Shown here piece by piece: positions 18,140 to 27,513 of a stretch of 64,000 nucleotides of DNA; position 1 is the stretch's first letter, and each line of letters begins with the position of its first letter. Source of the DNA: Streptomyces sp. DH-12 (GTDB taxonomy: Bacteria; Actinomycetota; Actinomycetes; Streptomycetales; Streptomycetaceae); the NCBI RefSeq assembly GCF_002899455.1, contig NZ_PPFB01000001.1, positions 3,316,501 to 3,380,500 on the forward strand, given 5' to 3'. The notes under the pieces were generated by a model that ran no database searches, was not told the DNA's origin, and worked only from the letters and a program-made list of their open reading frames with translations. Made by a program: the position numbers and the translations under genes.

Positions 18140-19360
18140 ATGACCGAACCGATCCCGCAGCCGGCCGGGCCGGGCGACCGTCCGCCGCCGGCCCGCTTCG
18201 CCTATGACGCGCACACCTGGAAGGAGATCGCGCATCTCCTGACGAACCTCCCGGTGTCGCTGGTGGGCTTCGTCTACACGGTGACCGTGCTGTCCACCGG
18301 CGTGGGCCTGACGGTCACGGTGATCGGTCTCCCCCTGCTCGCGCTCGGCCTGATGGGGGCGCGGCAGCTCGGCCGGTTCGAGCGGGCGCGCGCCAGATCG
18401 GCGCTCGGGGTGCGGGTGGACGAGCCGAGCCCGCTGCCGTGGCGCGGCGGGTTCTGGCCGGGGCTGTGGCAGGCGGTCAAGGACCCGGTGGGCTGGCGGA
18501 CGTTCCTGTTCACGCTGATACGGATGCCGTGGGGCGTCCTCACCTTCACCGTCACGCTGACCGGGCTGTTCGTGCTGTGGCCGGTGCTGGCGTACGTGGT
18601 GCGGGCGATGACCGACGTGGACCGGGCGATGGTGCGGGGTCTGCTGTCGCCGTCGGACGAGCTGGAGCGGCGCATCGCCGAGCTGGAGTCGGACCGCGGG
18701 ATCGTGGTGGACACGGCGGCGGCGGACCTGCGGCGCATCGAGCGGGACCTGCACGACGGGGCGCAGGCCCGGCTGGTGAATCTGGCGATGGGGCTGGGCC
18801 TGGCCAAGGAGAAGCTGCTGGAGGACCCGGACGCGGCGGCGTCGATGGTCGAGGAGGCGCACGGCGAGGTGAAGCTGGCGCTGCAGGAGCTGCGGGACCT
18901 GGCGCGCGGCATCCACCCGGCGGTGCTCACCGACCGCGGCCTGGACGCGGCGCTGTCGTCGGTCGCCACGCGGTGCACGGTGCCGGTGACGGTCACCGTC
19001 GACCTGGACGAGCGGCCGGCGCCGGCGATCGAGGGCATCGCCTACTTCACGGTCTCGGAACTGCTGCAGAACGTCAGCAAGCACAGCCGGGCGCGGTCGG
19101 CCTCGGTGGAGGTGTGGCGGTCGGAGAACCGGCTGTTCCTGCAGGTGCGGGACGACGGCGTGGGCGGGGCGAGCCTCGACGGCGGTACGGGCATGCGGGG
19201 GCTCGCCGACCGGCTGGGCGCGGTGGACGGCCTGTTCGTCGTGGACTCCCCGGAGGGCGGCCCGACGACGGTGACGGCCGAGCTGCCGTGGCGGGACCGT
19301 TCGGGCACTCCGGCGGGGGAAGCGCCGGGGAGGAGGGCGTCCGCCCGGGGCCGTAGGTAG
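18140..19360 (+). CDS. Sensor histidine kinase (HisKA_3/NarL-type), first paralogue
   Basis: A 406-residue membrane kinase. An N-terminal sensor domain with about four helices (residues ~33-160, containing 'VIGLPLLALGL') is followed by a coiled linker and the HisKA_3 helix with the phosphorylated His205 in 'RRIERDLHDGAQARLV'. The ATPase domain has the N box 'SELLQNVSKHSRA' and G boxes 'VRDDGVGGASL' and 'GGTGMRGLADRLGAV'. It should autophosphorylate and pass phosphate to the LuxR-type regulator at 21179. The signal is unknown. Start ATG 18140. Confidence 0.93.
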   Translation: MTEPIPQPAGPGDRPPPARFAYDAHTWKEIAHLLTNLPVSLVGFVYTVTVLSTGVGLTVTVIGLPLLALGLMGARQLGRFERARARSALGVRVDEPSPLPWRGGFWPGLWQAVKDPVGWRTFLFTLIRMPWGVLTFTVTLTGLFVLWPVLAYVVRAMTDVDRAMVRGLLSPSDELERRIAELESDRGIVVDTAAADLRRIERDLHDGAQARLVNLAMGLGLAKEKLLEDPDAAASMVEEAHGEVKLALQELRDLARGIHPAVLTDRGLDAALSSVATRCTVPVTVTVDLDERPAPAIEGIAYFTVSELLQNVSKHSRARSASVEVWRSENRLFLQVRDDGVGGASLDGGTGMRGLADRLGAVDGLFVVDSPEGGPTTVTAELPWRDRSGTPAGEAPGRRASARGRR

Positions 19361-19470
19361 GGAAAACCCCCCACCGAAGACTGCGACGGCCTTCATTCCC
19401 CGCCGACCTGCGGCGCAGCACTCTGGTGGTACGACAGCACAGCCGCCGGACGAGGAGAAGGACGAAGCCG

Positions 19471-20835
19471 ATGGCCACGGAGTACGAACAGGGCTACGGG
19501 CTCCCCACCGGGCCCGGACACGCACGGGGCGTGGAGGGACGACGGCACCGGATGCCGTCGGCGCTGCGGGCGCCGGTCGAGGGGCGTGCCTGGCGGGAAC
19601 TGGCGTACGTGCTGCTGAGCCTGCCGGTCAGCATCCTGCTGTTCACCTACGCGGTCACGATGGTCTCGCTGGGGGCGGGCCTGCTGGTGACGTTCCTCGG
19701 GGTGCCGGTGCTGGCGGCGGCGCTCGCCGGGTGCCGCGGCATCGGGTCGGTGGAGCGGGCGCGGGCGCGCGGGCTGCTCGGCCTGGACGTGGGCGAGCCG
19801 GAGCCGCTGCGGCTGAAGCGGCAGGGCTTCATGGGGTGGGTCGGGGCCGTGCTGAAGAGCGGCGCCTCCTGGCGGGCGCTGCTGTATTCGGTGCTGCAGC
19901 TTCCGTGGGCGGTCCTCTCCTTCGCGGTGACCGTCACCTTCTGGACGCTGGGCTGGTCGCTGCTGACGTACCCGCTGTGGTTCTGGGTGTTCCCGATGCA
20001 CGCGGGCCAGGGCGGCATACAGCTGTACGGCGACGAGCAGCACGCGATCTACCTGGACAACCCGTTCGAGATCGCGGTGACGGCGGGCGTGGGTCTGCTG
20101 TTCACGCTGGCCACGCCGTGGATCGTGCGGGCGCTGACGATGGTGGACCGGCTGATGGTGCACGGGCTGCTGGGCCCGTCGCGGCTGGCCACCCGGGTGG
20201 TGGAGCTGGAGTCGGACCGCGGGGTCGTGGTGGACACGGCGGCGGCGGACCTGCGCCGCATCGAGCGGAATCTGCACGACGGGGCGCAGGCCCGGCTGGT
20301 GAACCTGGCGATGGACCTGGGGCTTGCGAAGGAGAAGCTGCGGGAGGACCCGCAGGCCGCGGCGCGGATGGTGGACGAGGCGCACGGCGAGGTGAAGACG
20401 GCCCTGCAGGAGCTGCGGGACCTGGCCCGCGGCATCCACCCGGCGGTCCTCACCGACCGCGGCCTGGACGCGGCGCTCTCGTCGGTCGCCTCGCGCTGCG
20501 CGGTCCCGGTGCAGGTGGAGGTGGACCTGTCGGAGCGGCCGGCGCCCGCGATCGAGGGCATCGCCTACTTCACGGTCTCGGAGCTGCTGCAGAACGTCAG
20601 CAAGCACAGCCGGGCGACCTGGGCGGCCGTGGAGGTGTGGCGGTCGGAGGACCGGTTGATGCTCCAGGTGGTGGACAACGGCGTGGGCGGCGCCGACCTG
20701 TCGCGCGGTTCCGGGCTGGCGGGTCTGGCGGAGCGGCTGGAGGCGGTGGACGGGATCCTCGTCGTGGACTCCCCGGCCGGCGGTCCGACGCGGGTGACCG
20801 CGGAGCTGCCGTGGCGTGCGGAGCGGACCCGATGA
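19471..20835 (+). CDS. Sensor histidine kinase (HisKA_3/NarL-type), second paralogue
   Basis: A 454-residue paralogue of the preceding kinase, with near-identical catalytic parts: His269 in 'RRIERNLHDGAQARLV', 'ELRDLARGIHPAVLTDRG' and 'FTVSELLQNVSKHSRA'. The sensor region differs: it is longer and has an inserted segment with aromatic and His residues between the second pair of helices (about residues 168-200), which may change what it senses. The ATG at 19471 is preceded by GAGGAGAAGG. It lies 110 bp after its twin, followed by a 343-bp gap before the regulator. Confidence 0.93.
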   Translation: MATEYEQGYGLPTGPGHARGVEGRRHRMPSALRAPVEGRAWRELAYVLLSLPVSILLFTYAVTMVSLGAGLLVTFLGVPVLAAALAGCRGIGSVERARARGLLGLDVGEPEPLRLKRQGFMGWVGAVLKSGASWRALLYSVLQLPWAVLSFAVTVTFWTLGWSLLTYPLWFWVFPMHAGQGGIQLYGDEQHAIYLDNPFEIAVTAGVGLLFTLATPWIVRALTMVDRLMVHGLLGPSRLATRVVELESDRGVVVDTAAADLRRIERNLHDGAQARLVNLAMDLGLAKEKLREDPQAAARMVDEAHGEVKTALQELRDLARGIHPAVLTDRGLDAALSSVASRCAVPVQVEVDLSERPAPAIEGIAYFTVSELLQNVSKHSRATWAAVEVWRSEDRLMLQVVDNGVGGADLSRGSGLAGLAERLEAVDGILVVDSPAGGPTRVTAELPWRAERTR

Positions 20836-20915
20836 CAGCGGGGTGGGACACGCGGTCCGGCGGACGACACGCAGGCGGACACACGGGCGGGTGCGGGCCC
20901 CGGGCGCGCACCCAC

Positions 20916-20987
20916 CCGGTGACGCGCCCCCGGTGACGTGCCTCCGGTGACGCGCTCCCGGTGACGCGCCCCCGGTGACGCGCTCCG
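20916..20987 (+). repeat. 14-bp tandem repeat, five units
   Basis: CGGTGACG recurs at 20917, 20931, 20945, 20959 and 20973, an exact 14-bp period with the unit CGGTGACGYGCYCC. Variation is mostly C/T at two positions. The unit is not a multiple of three and the region is non-coding. Confidence 0.9.
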
Positions 20988-21115
20988 GAGGGGCGTGCCT
21001 CCGCGGATCCGGATGGGCCCGCGGAGGCCGATGACGACGACGATGACGGCAGCACCCCCCGATCGCGTTGTCCCGGCCCGTCCTCCCCTGAATGCTGAAA
21101 TGCTGGACCCGACGA

Positions 21116-21142
21116 CCGGGCCCGCCACAAGGGCGGGCCCGG
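21116..21142 (+). promoter_or_regulatory. Leader hairpin upstream of the response regulator
   Basis: An 11-bp perfect stem (CCGGGCCCGCC with GGCGGGCCCGG) around a 5-nt loop, ending 36 bp before the regulator start. It could be an attenuator, a terminator for an upstream transcript or an mRNA stabiliser; the sequence alone cannot decide. Confidence 0.5.
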
Positions 21143-21178
21143 AGCGGGGCTTTGGGGGCCGACGACGTGGAGGACAGG

Positions 21179-21838
21179 GTGCGGGTGGTCATCGCCGAGG
21201 ATTCGGTGCTGTTGCGGGAGGGCCTGACCCGGCTGCTGACCGACCGGGGACACGAGGTGGTGGCCGGGGTCGGCGACGGCGACGCGCTGATCAAGACGGT
21301 CGACGACCTGGCCCAGCAGGATGAGCTGCCGGACGTGGTGGTCGCCGACGTGCGGATGCCGCCGACGCACACGGACGAGGGCGTGCGGGCCGCGGTGCGG
21401 CTGCGCAAGAGCCATCCGGGGGTCGGGGTGCTGGTGCTGTCGCAGTACGTCGAGGAGCGGTACGCCACCGAGTTGCTGGCCGGCTCCAGCAGGGGCGTCG
21501 GCTATCTGCTGAAGGACCGGGTGGCCGAGGTGCGGGAGTTCGTGGACGCGGTGGTCCGGGTGGCCGAGGGCGGCACGGCGCTGGACCCGGAGGTGGTGGC
21601 GCAGCTGCTGGGCCGCAGCCGCAAGCAGGACGTGCTGGCGGGGCTCACCCCGCGCGAGCGCGAGGTGCTGGGGCTGATGGCGGAGGGGCGGACGAACTCG
21701 GCGATCGCCCGGCAGCTCGTGGTGAGCGACGGCGCGGTGGAGAAGCACGTCAGCAACATCTTCCTGAAGCTGGGGCTGTCCCCGAGCGACGGCGACCACC
21801 GGCGGGTTCTGGCCGTGCTGACGTATTTGAACTCCTGA
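21179..21838 (+). CDS. LuxR/NarL-family response regulator
   Basis: A 219-residue regulator. The receiver domain has acidic residues 'IAEDS' at the start, phospho-acceptor Asp57 in 'PDVVVADVRMP' and Lys112 in 'YLLKDRV'. The C-terminal LuxR helix-turn-helix has 'LTPREREVLGLMAEGRTNSA' and 'VEKHVSNIFLKLGL'. The GTG at 21179 is preferred because GGAGG lies 6 bp upstream; GTG 21167 or ATG 21092 would only add a non-homologous extension. It is the only regulator next to the two kinases and presumably serves both. Likely targets, by position, are the divergent nuo2 operon and korAB (inference). Confidence 0.93.
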   Translation: MRVVIAEDSVLLREGLTRLLTDRGHEVVAGVGDGDALIKTVDDLAQQDELPDVVVADVRMPPTHTDEGVRAAVRLRKSHPGVGVLVLSQYVEERYATELLAGSSRGVGYLLKDRVAEVREFVDAVVRVAEGGTALDPEVVAQLLGRSRKQDVLAGLTPREREVLGLMAEGRTNSAIARQLVVSDGAVEKHVSNIFLKLGLSPSDGDHRRVLAVLTYLNS

Positions 21839-21900
21839 GGGGACGACGGCACGTCCCGGCTGCTGTCCACCAGCTGGATCTTCACTCGAATCCTTCACGG

Positions 21901-21929
21901 TGGACACCCCTGACGGTCGTAGGGTTTAT
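21901..21929 (+). promoter_or_regulatory. Possible promoter of korAB
   Basis: TGGACA (21901-21906) and GTTTAT (21924-21929) are separated by 17 bp, close to the vegetative sigma-HrdB pattern, about 60 bp before the korA start. Confidence 0.35.
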
Positions 21930-21987
21930 GCGGGGAAGGCCTGCGGGAAGGCCGTCCCGGACAGCCGCCTCGAGGAGGTCCAGTTCA

Positions 21988-23911
21988 GTGACCAGCCAGG
22001 TCAGCAGCCCAGCGGAACAGACCGACGGAACAGTCGTAGGAGAGCAGCGCACAGCGGCGGGGACGAAGGGCGTCCGCCGGCTCGACCGAGTGATCATCAG
22101 GTTCGCGGGGGACTCGGGTGACGGGATGCAGCTCACCGGTGACCGTTTCACCTCGGAGACCGCGTCCTTCGGCAACGACCTCTCCACGCTGCCGAACTTC
22201 CCCGCCGAGATCCGCGCTCCGGCCGGGACGCTGCCGGGGGTGTCGTCGTTCCAGCTGCACTTCGCCGACCACGACATCCTCACCCCCGGTGACGCGCCGA
22301 ACGTACTGGTGGCGATGAACCCGGCCGCGCTGAAGGCGAACGTCGGCGACCTGCCGCGCGGGGCGGAGATCATCGTCAACACCGACGAGTTCACCAAGCG
22401 GGCGATGCAGAAGGTCGGCTACGACGCCAGCCCGCTGGAGGACGGCTCGCTGGACGGCTACCACCTGCACCCGGTGCCGCTGACGACGCTGACGGTGGAG
22501 GCACTGAAGGAGTTCGACCTCAGCCGTAAGGAGGCCGAGCGCAGCAAGAACATGTTCGCGCTGGGTCTGCTGTCGTGGATGTATCACCGGCCCACGGAGG
22601 GCACGGAGAAGTTCCTGCGGGCGAAGTTCGCCAAGAAGCCGGACATCGCGGCGGCGAACATCGCGGCGTTCCGGGCGGGCTGGAACTTCGGGGAGACGAC
22701 GGAGGACTTCGCGGTCTCCTACGAGGTGGCGCCGGCGGTGACGGCGTTCCCGCCGGGCGTCTACCGCAACATCTCCGGGAACCTGGCCCTGTCCTACGGT
22801 CTGATCGCCGCGTCCCGGCAGGCGGACCTGCCGCTGTTCCTGGGCTCGTATCCGATCACTCCGGCGTCGGACATCCTGCACGAGCTGAGCCGGCACAAGA
22901 ACTTCGGCGTGCGCACCTTCCAGGCGGAGGACGAGATCGCCGGGATCGGTGCGGCGCTGGGCGCGGCGTTCGGCGGGTCGCTGGCGGTGACCACCACCTC
23001 GGGCCCGGGGGTGGCGCTGAAATCGGAGACGATCGGTCTCGCGGTCTCCCTGGAGCTGCCGCTGCTGATCGTGGACATCCAGCGCGGCGGCCCGTCGACG
23101 GGGCTGCCGACCAAGACCGAGCAGGCGGATCTGCTGCAGGCGATGTACGGGCGCAACGGTGAGGCCCCGGTGCCGGTGGTCGCGCCGAAGACGCCGGCGG
23201 ACTGCTTCGACGCCGCGATGGAGGCGGCGCGGATCGCGCTGACCTACCGCACTCCGGTGTTCCTGCTGTCCGACGGCTACCTGGCCAACGGATCCGAGCC
23301 GTGGCGGATCCCGGAGCTGGAGGAGCTTCCGGACCTGACGGTGCAGTTCGCGCAGGGCCCGAACCACACGCTGGGCGACGGCACCGAGGTGTTCTGGCCC
23401 TACAAGCGCGATCCGCAGACGCTGGCGCGTCCGTGGGCCGTGCCGGGCACGCCGGGTCTGGAGCACCGCATCGGCGGCATCGAGAAGCAGGACGGCACCG
23501 GAAACATCTCCTACGACCCGGCCAACCACGACTTCATGGTCCGCACCCGGCAGGCCAAGATCGACGGCATCGACGTCCCCGACCTGGAGGTCGACGACCC
23601 GGACGGCACCGCACGCCTGCTGGTGCTGGGCTGGGGCTCCACCTACGGCCCCATCACCGCGGCCGTACGGCGCCTGCGGAAGGCCGGGCAGCCGGTGGCG
23701 CAGGCCCACCTGCGCCACCTCAACCCCTTCCCGCACAACCTCGGCGAGGTGCTGCGCGGATACGACAAGGTGGTGGTCCCCGAGATGAACCTCGGGCAGC
23801 TCGCCACCCTCATCAGGGCGAAGTACCTGGTCGACGCCCGCTCGTACAACCAGGTCAACGGTATGCCGTTCAAGGCGGAGCAGCTCGCCGCGGCGCTGAA
23901 GGAGGCCATCG

Positions 23912-23919
<8 letters not shown>
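21988..23919 (+). CDS. korA: 2-oxoglutarate/2-oxoacid:ferredoxin oxidoreductase, alpha subunit (fused gamma-alpha)
   Basis: A 643-residue subunit. An N-terminal gamma domain (about residues 33-220, with 'IRFAGDSGDGMQLTGDRF') is fused to the alpha/pyrimidine domain (from about residue 265, with 'LGSYPITPASDILHELS', 'FQAEDEIAGIGAALGAAFGG' and 'TTTSGPGVALKSE'). With KorB it oxidatively decarboxylates a 2-oxoacid, probably 2-oxoglutarate, to the acyl-CoA and reduces ferredoxin, as in the Mycobacterium KorAB enzyme. No delta (ferredoxin) subunit is encoded, as in that enzyme. The GTG at 21988 follows GAGGAGG. Confidence 0.95.
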
Positions 23920-24970
<1,051 letters not shown>

Positions 24971-24992
24971 GCACCGACGGCTCGCGGGCACA

Positions 24993-25034
24993 GGAAGGGC
25001 CCCGGCATCCGCGCGCGGATGCCGGGGCCCTTCC
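24993..25034. terminator. Bidirectional terminator, 21-bp perfect palindrome
   Basis: A 42-bp uninterrupted inverted repeat beginning GGAAGGGCCCCGGC and ending GCCGGGGCCCTTCC lies between the convergent korB and the FG-GAP gene. Its tip is CGCGCG, so a few inner pairs would open to form the loop. It would work on both strands. Confidence 0.85.
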
Positions 25035-25051
25035 GCTCACGTGGAGTGTCC

Positions 25052-26275
25052 TCAGCAGAAGTCGCCGAGGCCCCACCACTCGCCGTGGGCCCGCTGCGGG
25101 CCGTACAGGGTTCCGCCGGCCCGTCCGCGGTAGGTGACCAGCCAGCCCAGGTGTCCCGGACCGCCGTCGATCACGTACTTCTCGTTGGTCACGGCGGCGA
25201 GGTCGGGACGTCCGTCGCCGGAGAAGTCGCCGACCGAGATCAGGTGTTCCATCGTGTTCCAGCCGCCGCTGCCGACGAGCTCGCGTGCGCCGAGCCGGGC
25301 GGTGGAGGCGCCCGGGTAGAGCCACAGCTTGCCGGTGGCCTTCTCCCGGGCGTACAGGTCGGGACGTCCGTCACCCGTCACGTCGCCCATGCCGGCCAGC
25401 GCGTTCATGCCGTTCCAGCCGCCCGAGCCGATGGTCTTGCGCGCGCCCAGCTTGCCGCCCGGGGCGCCCGGGTAGAGCCACAGCTTGCCGGTGGACTTCT
25501 GGACGGCGATCAGGTCGGAGCGGCCGTCGCCGGTCAGGTCGCCGTAGGCGGTGATGTGGTTCATCGAGTTCCACCCGCTCGCGCCCAGCGGCTTGCGCGT
25601 GCCGAGGGAGCCGTTGCCGGTGCCGGGGTAGAGCCAGAGCTTGCCGGTGGCCTTCTCCCGGGCGATGAGGTCCTCGCGGCGGTCGCCGCTGAAGTCGCCG
25701 TGCCGGGTCAGGGCGTCCATGGCGTTCCAGCCGCCCGCGCCGATGAGCCGGCCGGTGTCGTTCCCCGGGGTGAACCAGAGCCGTCCGGCCAGGTCACGGG
25801 TGATGACGTCGGCCCTGCGGTCGCCGTTCATGTCGCCGAACCCGGCGGCTGCGGGGGAGGTCTCGGAGACCCAGCCCGGGTAGGCGGGCTGACTGCACTC
25901 GCGCTCGGTGCGGACGAACTTGACGGAGCTGATGGTCGCGTCCGGGGAGCTGCTGAGTTCGCCGGGTGAGTTCGGATCCTGGGCCCAGTAGCCTCCCCAC
26001 GGCACGTAGTCCTCGTCCTCGTACAGGCAGGCGATCGACTGCGTACGGTTCACGAACGAGCGGATCCTGTCGTCCCAGCTGCCCAGGTCCGCGAGGCTCT
26101 TGCCGGTCTTCCACATCGAGCCCTTGGCGCCCTCGCCCGACCAGCCGCAGAAGTAGCCGGACGGGCAGTCGTAGGAGCTCGCCGCCGCCGGGGCGGCGGT
26201 CGCGACGGTCAGGCCGGTGCCGGCCAGGGTGAGTCCGACCAGTGCCGCGACGCCCCGGTTGAAACGTTTCCGCAT
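25052..26275 (-). CDS. Secreted FG-GAP/VCBS repeat protein with I36-like N-terminal domain
   Basis: A 407-residue exported protein. The signal peptide is residues 1-~33 (MRKRFNRG, hydrophobic core, APAAAS). A Cys-rich N-terminal domain 'CPSGYFCGWSGEGAKG' resembles the peptidase inhibitor I36 (beta/gamma-crystallin-like) family common in Streptomyces. From residue ~148 there are five VCBS/FG-GAP repeats with calcium-type loops (GDMNGDRRAD, GDFSGDRRED, GDLTGDGRSD, GDVTGDGRPD, GDFSGDGRPD) and 'ATGKLWLYPG' strands, likely a small beta-propeller. The substrate or partner is unknown; an extracellular binding or inhibitor role is possible. The ATG at 26275 has GGGAGGGG upstream. Confidence 0.88.
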   Translation of the reverse strand: MRKRFNRGVAALVGLTLAGTGLTVATAAPAAASSYDCPSGYFCGWSGEGAKGSMWKTGKSLADLGSWDDRIRSFVNRTQSIACLYEDEDYVPWGGYWAQDPNSPGELSSSPDATISSVKFVRTERECSQPAYPGWVSETSPAAAGFGDMNGDRRADVITRDLAGRLWFTPGNDTGRLIGAGGWNAMDALTRHGDFSGDRREDLIAREKATGKLWLYPGTGNGSLGTRKPLGASGWNSMNHITAYGDLTGDGRSDLIAVQKSTGKLWLYPGAPGGKLGARKTIGSGGWNGMNALAGMGDVTGDGRPDLYAREKATGKLWLYPGASTARLGARELVGSGGWNTMEHLISVGDFSGDGRPDLAAVTNEKYVIDGGPGHLGWLVTYRGRAGGTLYGPQRAHGEWWGLGDFC

Positions 26276-26423
26276 GTAAGTCCCCTCCCAGTGATGCGCG
26301 TCCGCTCCTCGCACCCCCCGATGCGGCGGCCCCGGCGGACGCCTGGGCCGTTCAGCGGCGGCACGCGCGAGGTGATCGTAAGGCAACGCGGAGGCTCCTC
26401 CCGCCCCACACGCACTTTCTAAA

Positions 26424-26451
26424 AGTTAGCGCCTGTCGTACAGTTAGTACC
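26424..26451 (+). promoter_or_regulatory. Direct-repeat site before the quinone reductase-like gene
   Basis: AGTTAGCGCC (26424-26433) and AGTTAGTACC (26442-26451) form a direct repeat 18 bp apart (about two helical turns), and GTAC-N5-GTAC (26438-26450) overlaps the second copy. It lies 30-57 bp before the start at 26481 and is AT-rich for this genome, so it may be an operator for an HxlR-type regulator encoded elsewhere. Confidence 0.4.
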
Positions 26452-26480
26452 TACACACACCCCCGAGGAGTTGTCGCATC

Positions 26481-27335
26481 ATGAGCATCGTCGTCACCGG
26501 AGCCAGCGGGAAGCTCGGCCGTCACGTCGTGGAGCAGCTGCTGGAGAAGGTCCCCGCCGAGCAGGTCACCGCGGTGGTGCGCAGCCCGGAGAAGGTGGCG
26601 GATCTAGCGGAGCGCGGGGTGCGGGTCGCGGTCGCCGACTACAACGCGCCGGAGACCTTCGACGGCCTGTTCGCGGCCGGCGACAAGGTCCTGCTGATCT
26701 CGGGCAACGAGTTCGACAAGGGCCGGGTGCGACAGCACACGGCCGTCATCGACGCGGCCGGGGCGGCCGGTGTCGCCCTGCTCGCCTACACCAGCGCCCC
26801 CGGCACCCTGACCGCCTCGCTCGCCGACGACCACCGGGGCACGGAGCGGGCGCTGCGCGATTCGGGCGTGCCGTACGTGCTGCTGCGCAACGGCTGGTAC
26901 CACGAGAACTACACCGAGAACCTGGCCCCGGTGCTGGAACACGGCGCGGTGGTCGCGGCCGCGGGCGAGGGCCGGGTCTCCTCCGCCTCCCGGGCCGACT
27001 ACGCGGCCGCCGCCGTCGCCGTGCTGACCGGCGAGGGCCACGAGAACACGACGTACGAGCTGGGCGGCGACGAGGCGTGGAGCTTCGCCGAGTACGCGGC
27101 CGAGCTGAGCCGGCAGACCGGCCGGGAGATCGTCCACCGCCCGGTCACGCCCGAGGAGCTCACCGGCATCCTGGCCGGCGCGGGGGTGCCCGAGCCGATG
27201 GCGGCCGTCCTCGCGGGTGTGGACGCGGCGATCGCCGAGGGTGAGCTGGTGGTCGACAGCGGCGACCTGTCCCGGCTGGCCGGCCGCCCGACCACCCCGC
27301 TCGCCGAGGCCGTCGCCGCCGCGCTCAAGAACTGA
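26481..27335 (+). CDS. NAD(P)H:quinone reductase-like SDR (QOR2/NmrA type)
   Basis: A 284-residue atypical SDR. The nucleotide loop 'VVTGASGKLGRHVVEQLL' is at the N-terminus, followed by 'ADYNAPETFDGLFAAGDKVL', 'LLAYTSAPGT' and the substrate-side motif 'YVLLRNGWYHENYTENL', all as in E. coli QOR2 (YtfG) and its homologues, which reduce quinones with NADPH. The ATG at 26481 sits 12 bp after CGAGGAG. Such genes often sit next to an HxlR regulator; none is present here. Confidence 0.9.
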   Translation: MSIVVTGASGKLGRHVVEQLLEKVPAEQVTAVVRSPEKVADLAERGVRVAVADYNAPETFDGLFAAGDKVLLISGNEFDKGRVRQHTAVIDAAGAAGVALLAYTSAPGTLTASLADDHRGTERALRDSGVPYVLLRNGWYHENYTENLAPVLEHGAVVAAAGEGRVSSASRADYAAAAVAVLTGEGHENTTYELGGDEAWSFAEYAAELSRQTGREIVHRPVTPEELTGILAGAGVPEPMAAVLAGVDAAIAEGELVVDSGDLSRLAGRPTTPLAEAVAAALKN

Positions 27336-27513
27336 TCCCGGGCCCCGGTTCACGCACGGGGAGCACGCCCCACCCCCGCCCGTCATGACCGTATGACGGT
27401 ACGGACATGACACATGGGGGTGTGCGGCGTTACCGTCGTCCGGGTGGGTTCCGCACGCGCGTCGGCGGTCCCGCGCACGACCACGGGACGCGTCGGACAC
27501 GAAGGAGAGGCCC

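Larger units (their letters stand above)
20836..21178. other. Leader region before the response regulator, 343 bp
   Basis: No gene is visible. It contains the 14-bp tandem repeat (20916-20987) and a strong hairpin (21116-21142). The spacing suggests the regulator has its own promoter or a regulated leader rather than simple read-through from the kinases. Confidence 0.5.
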
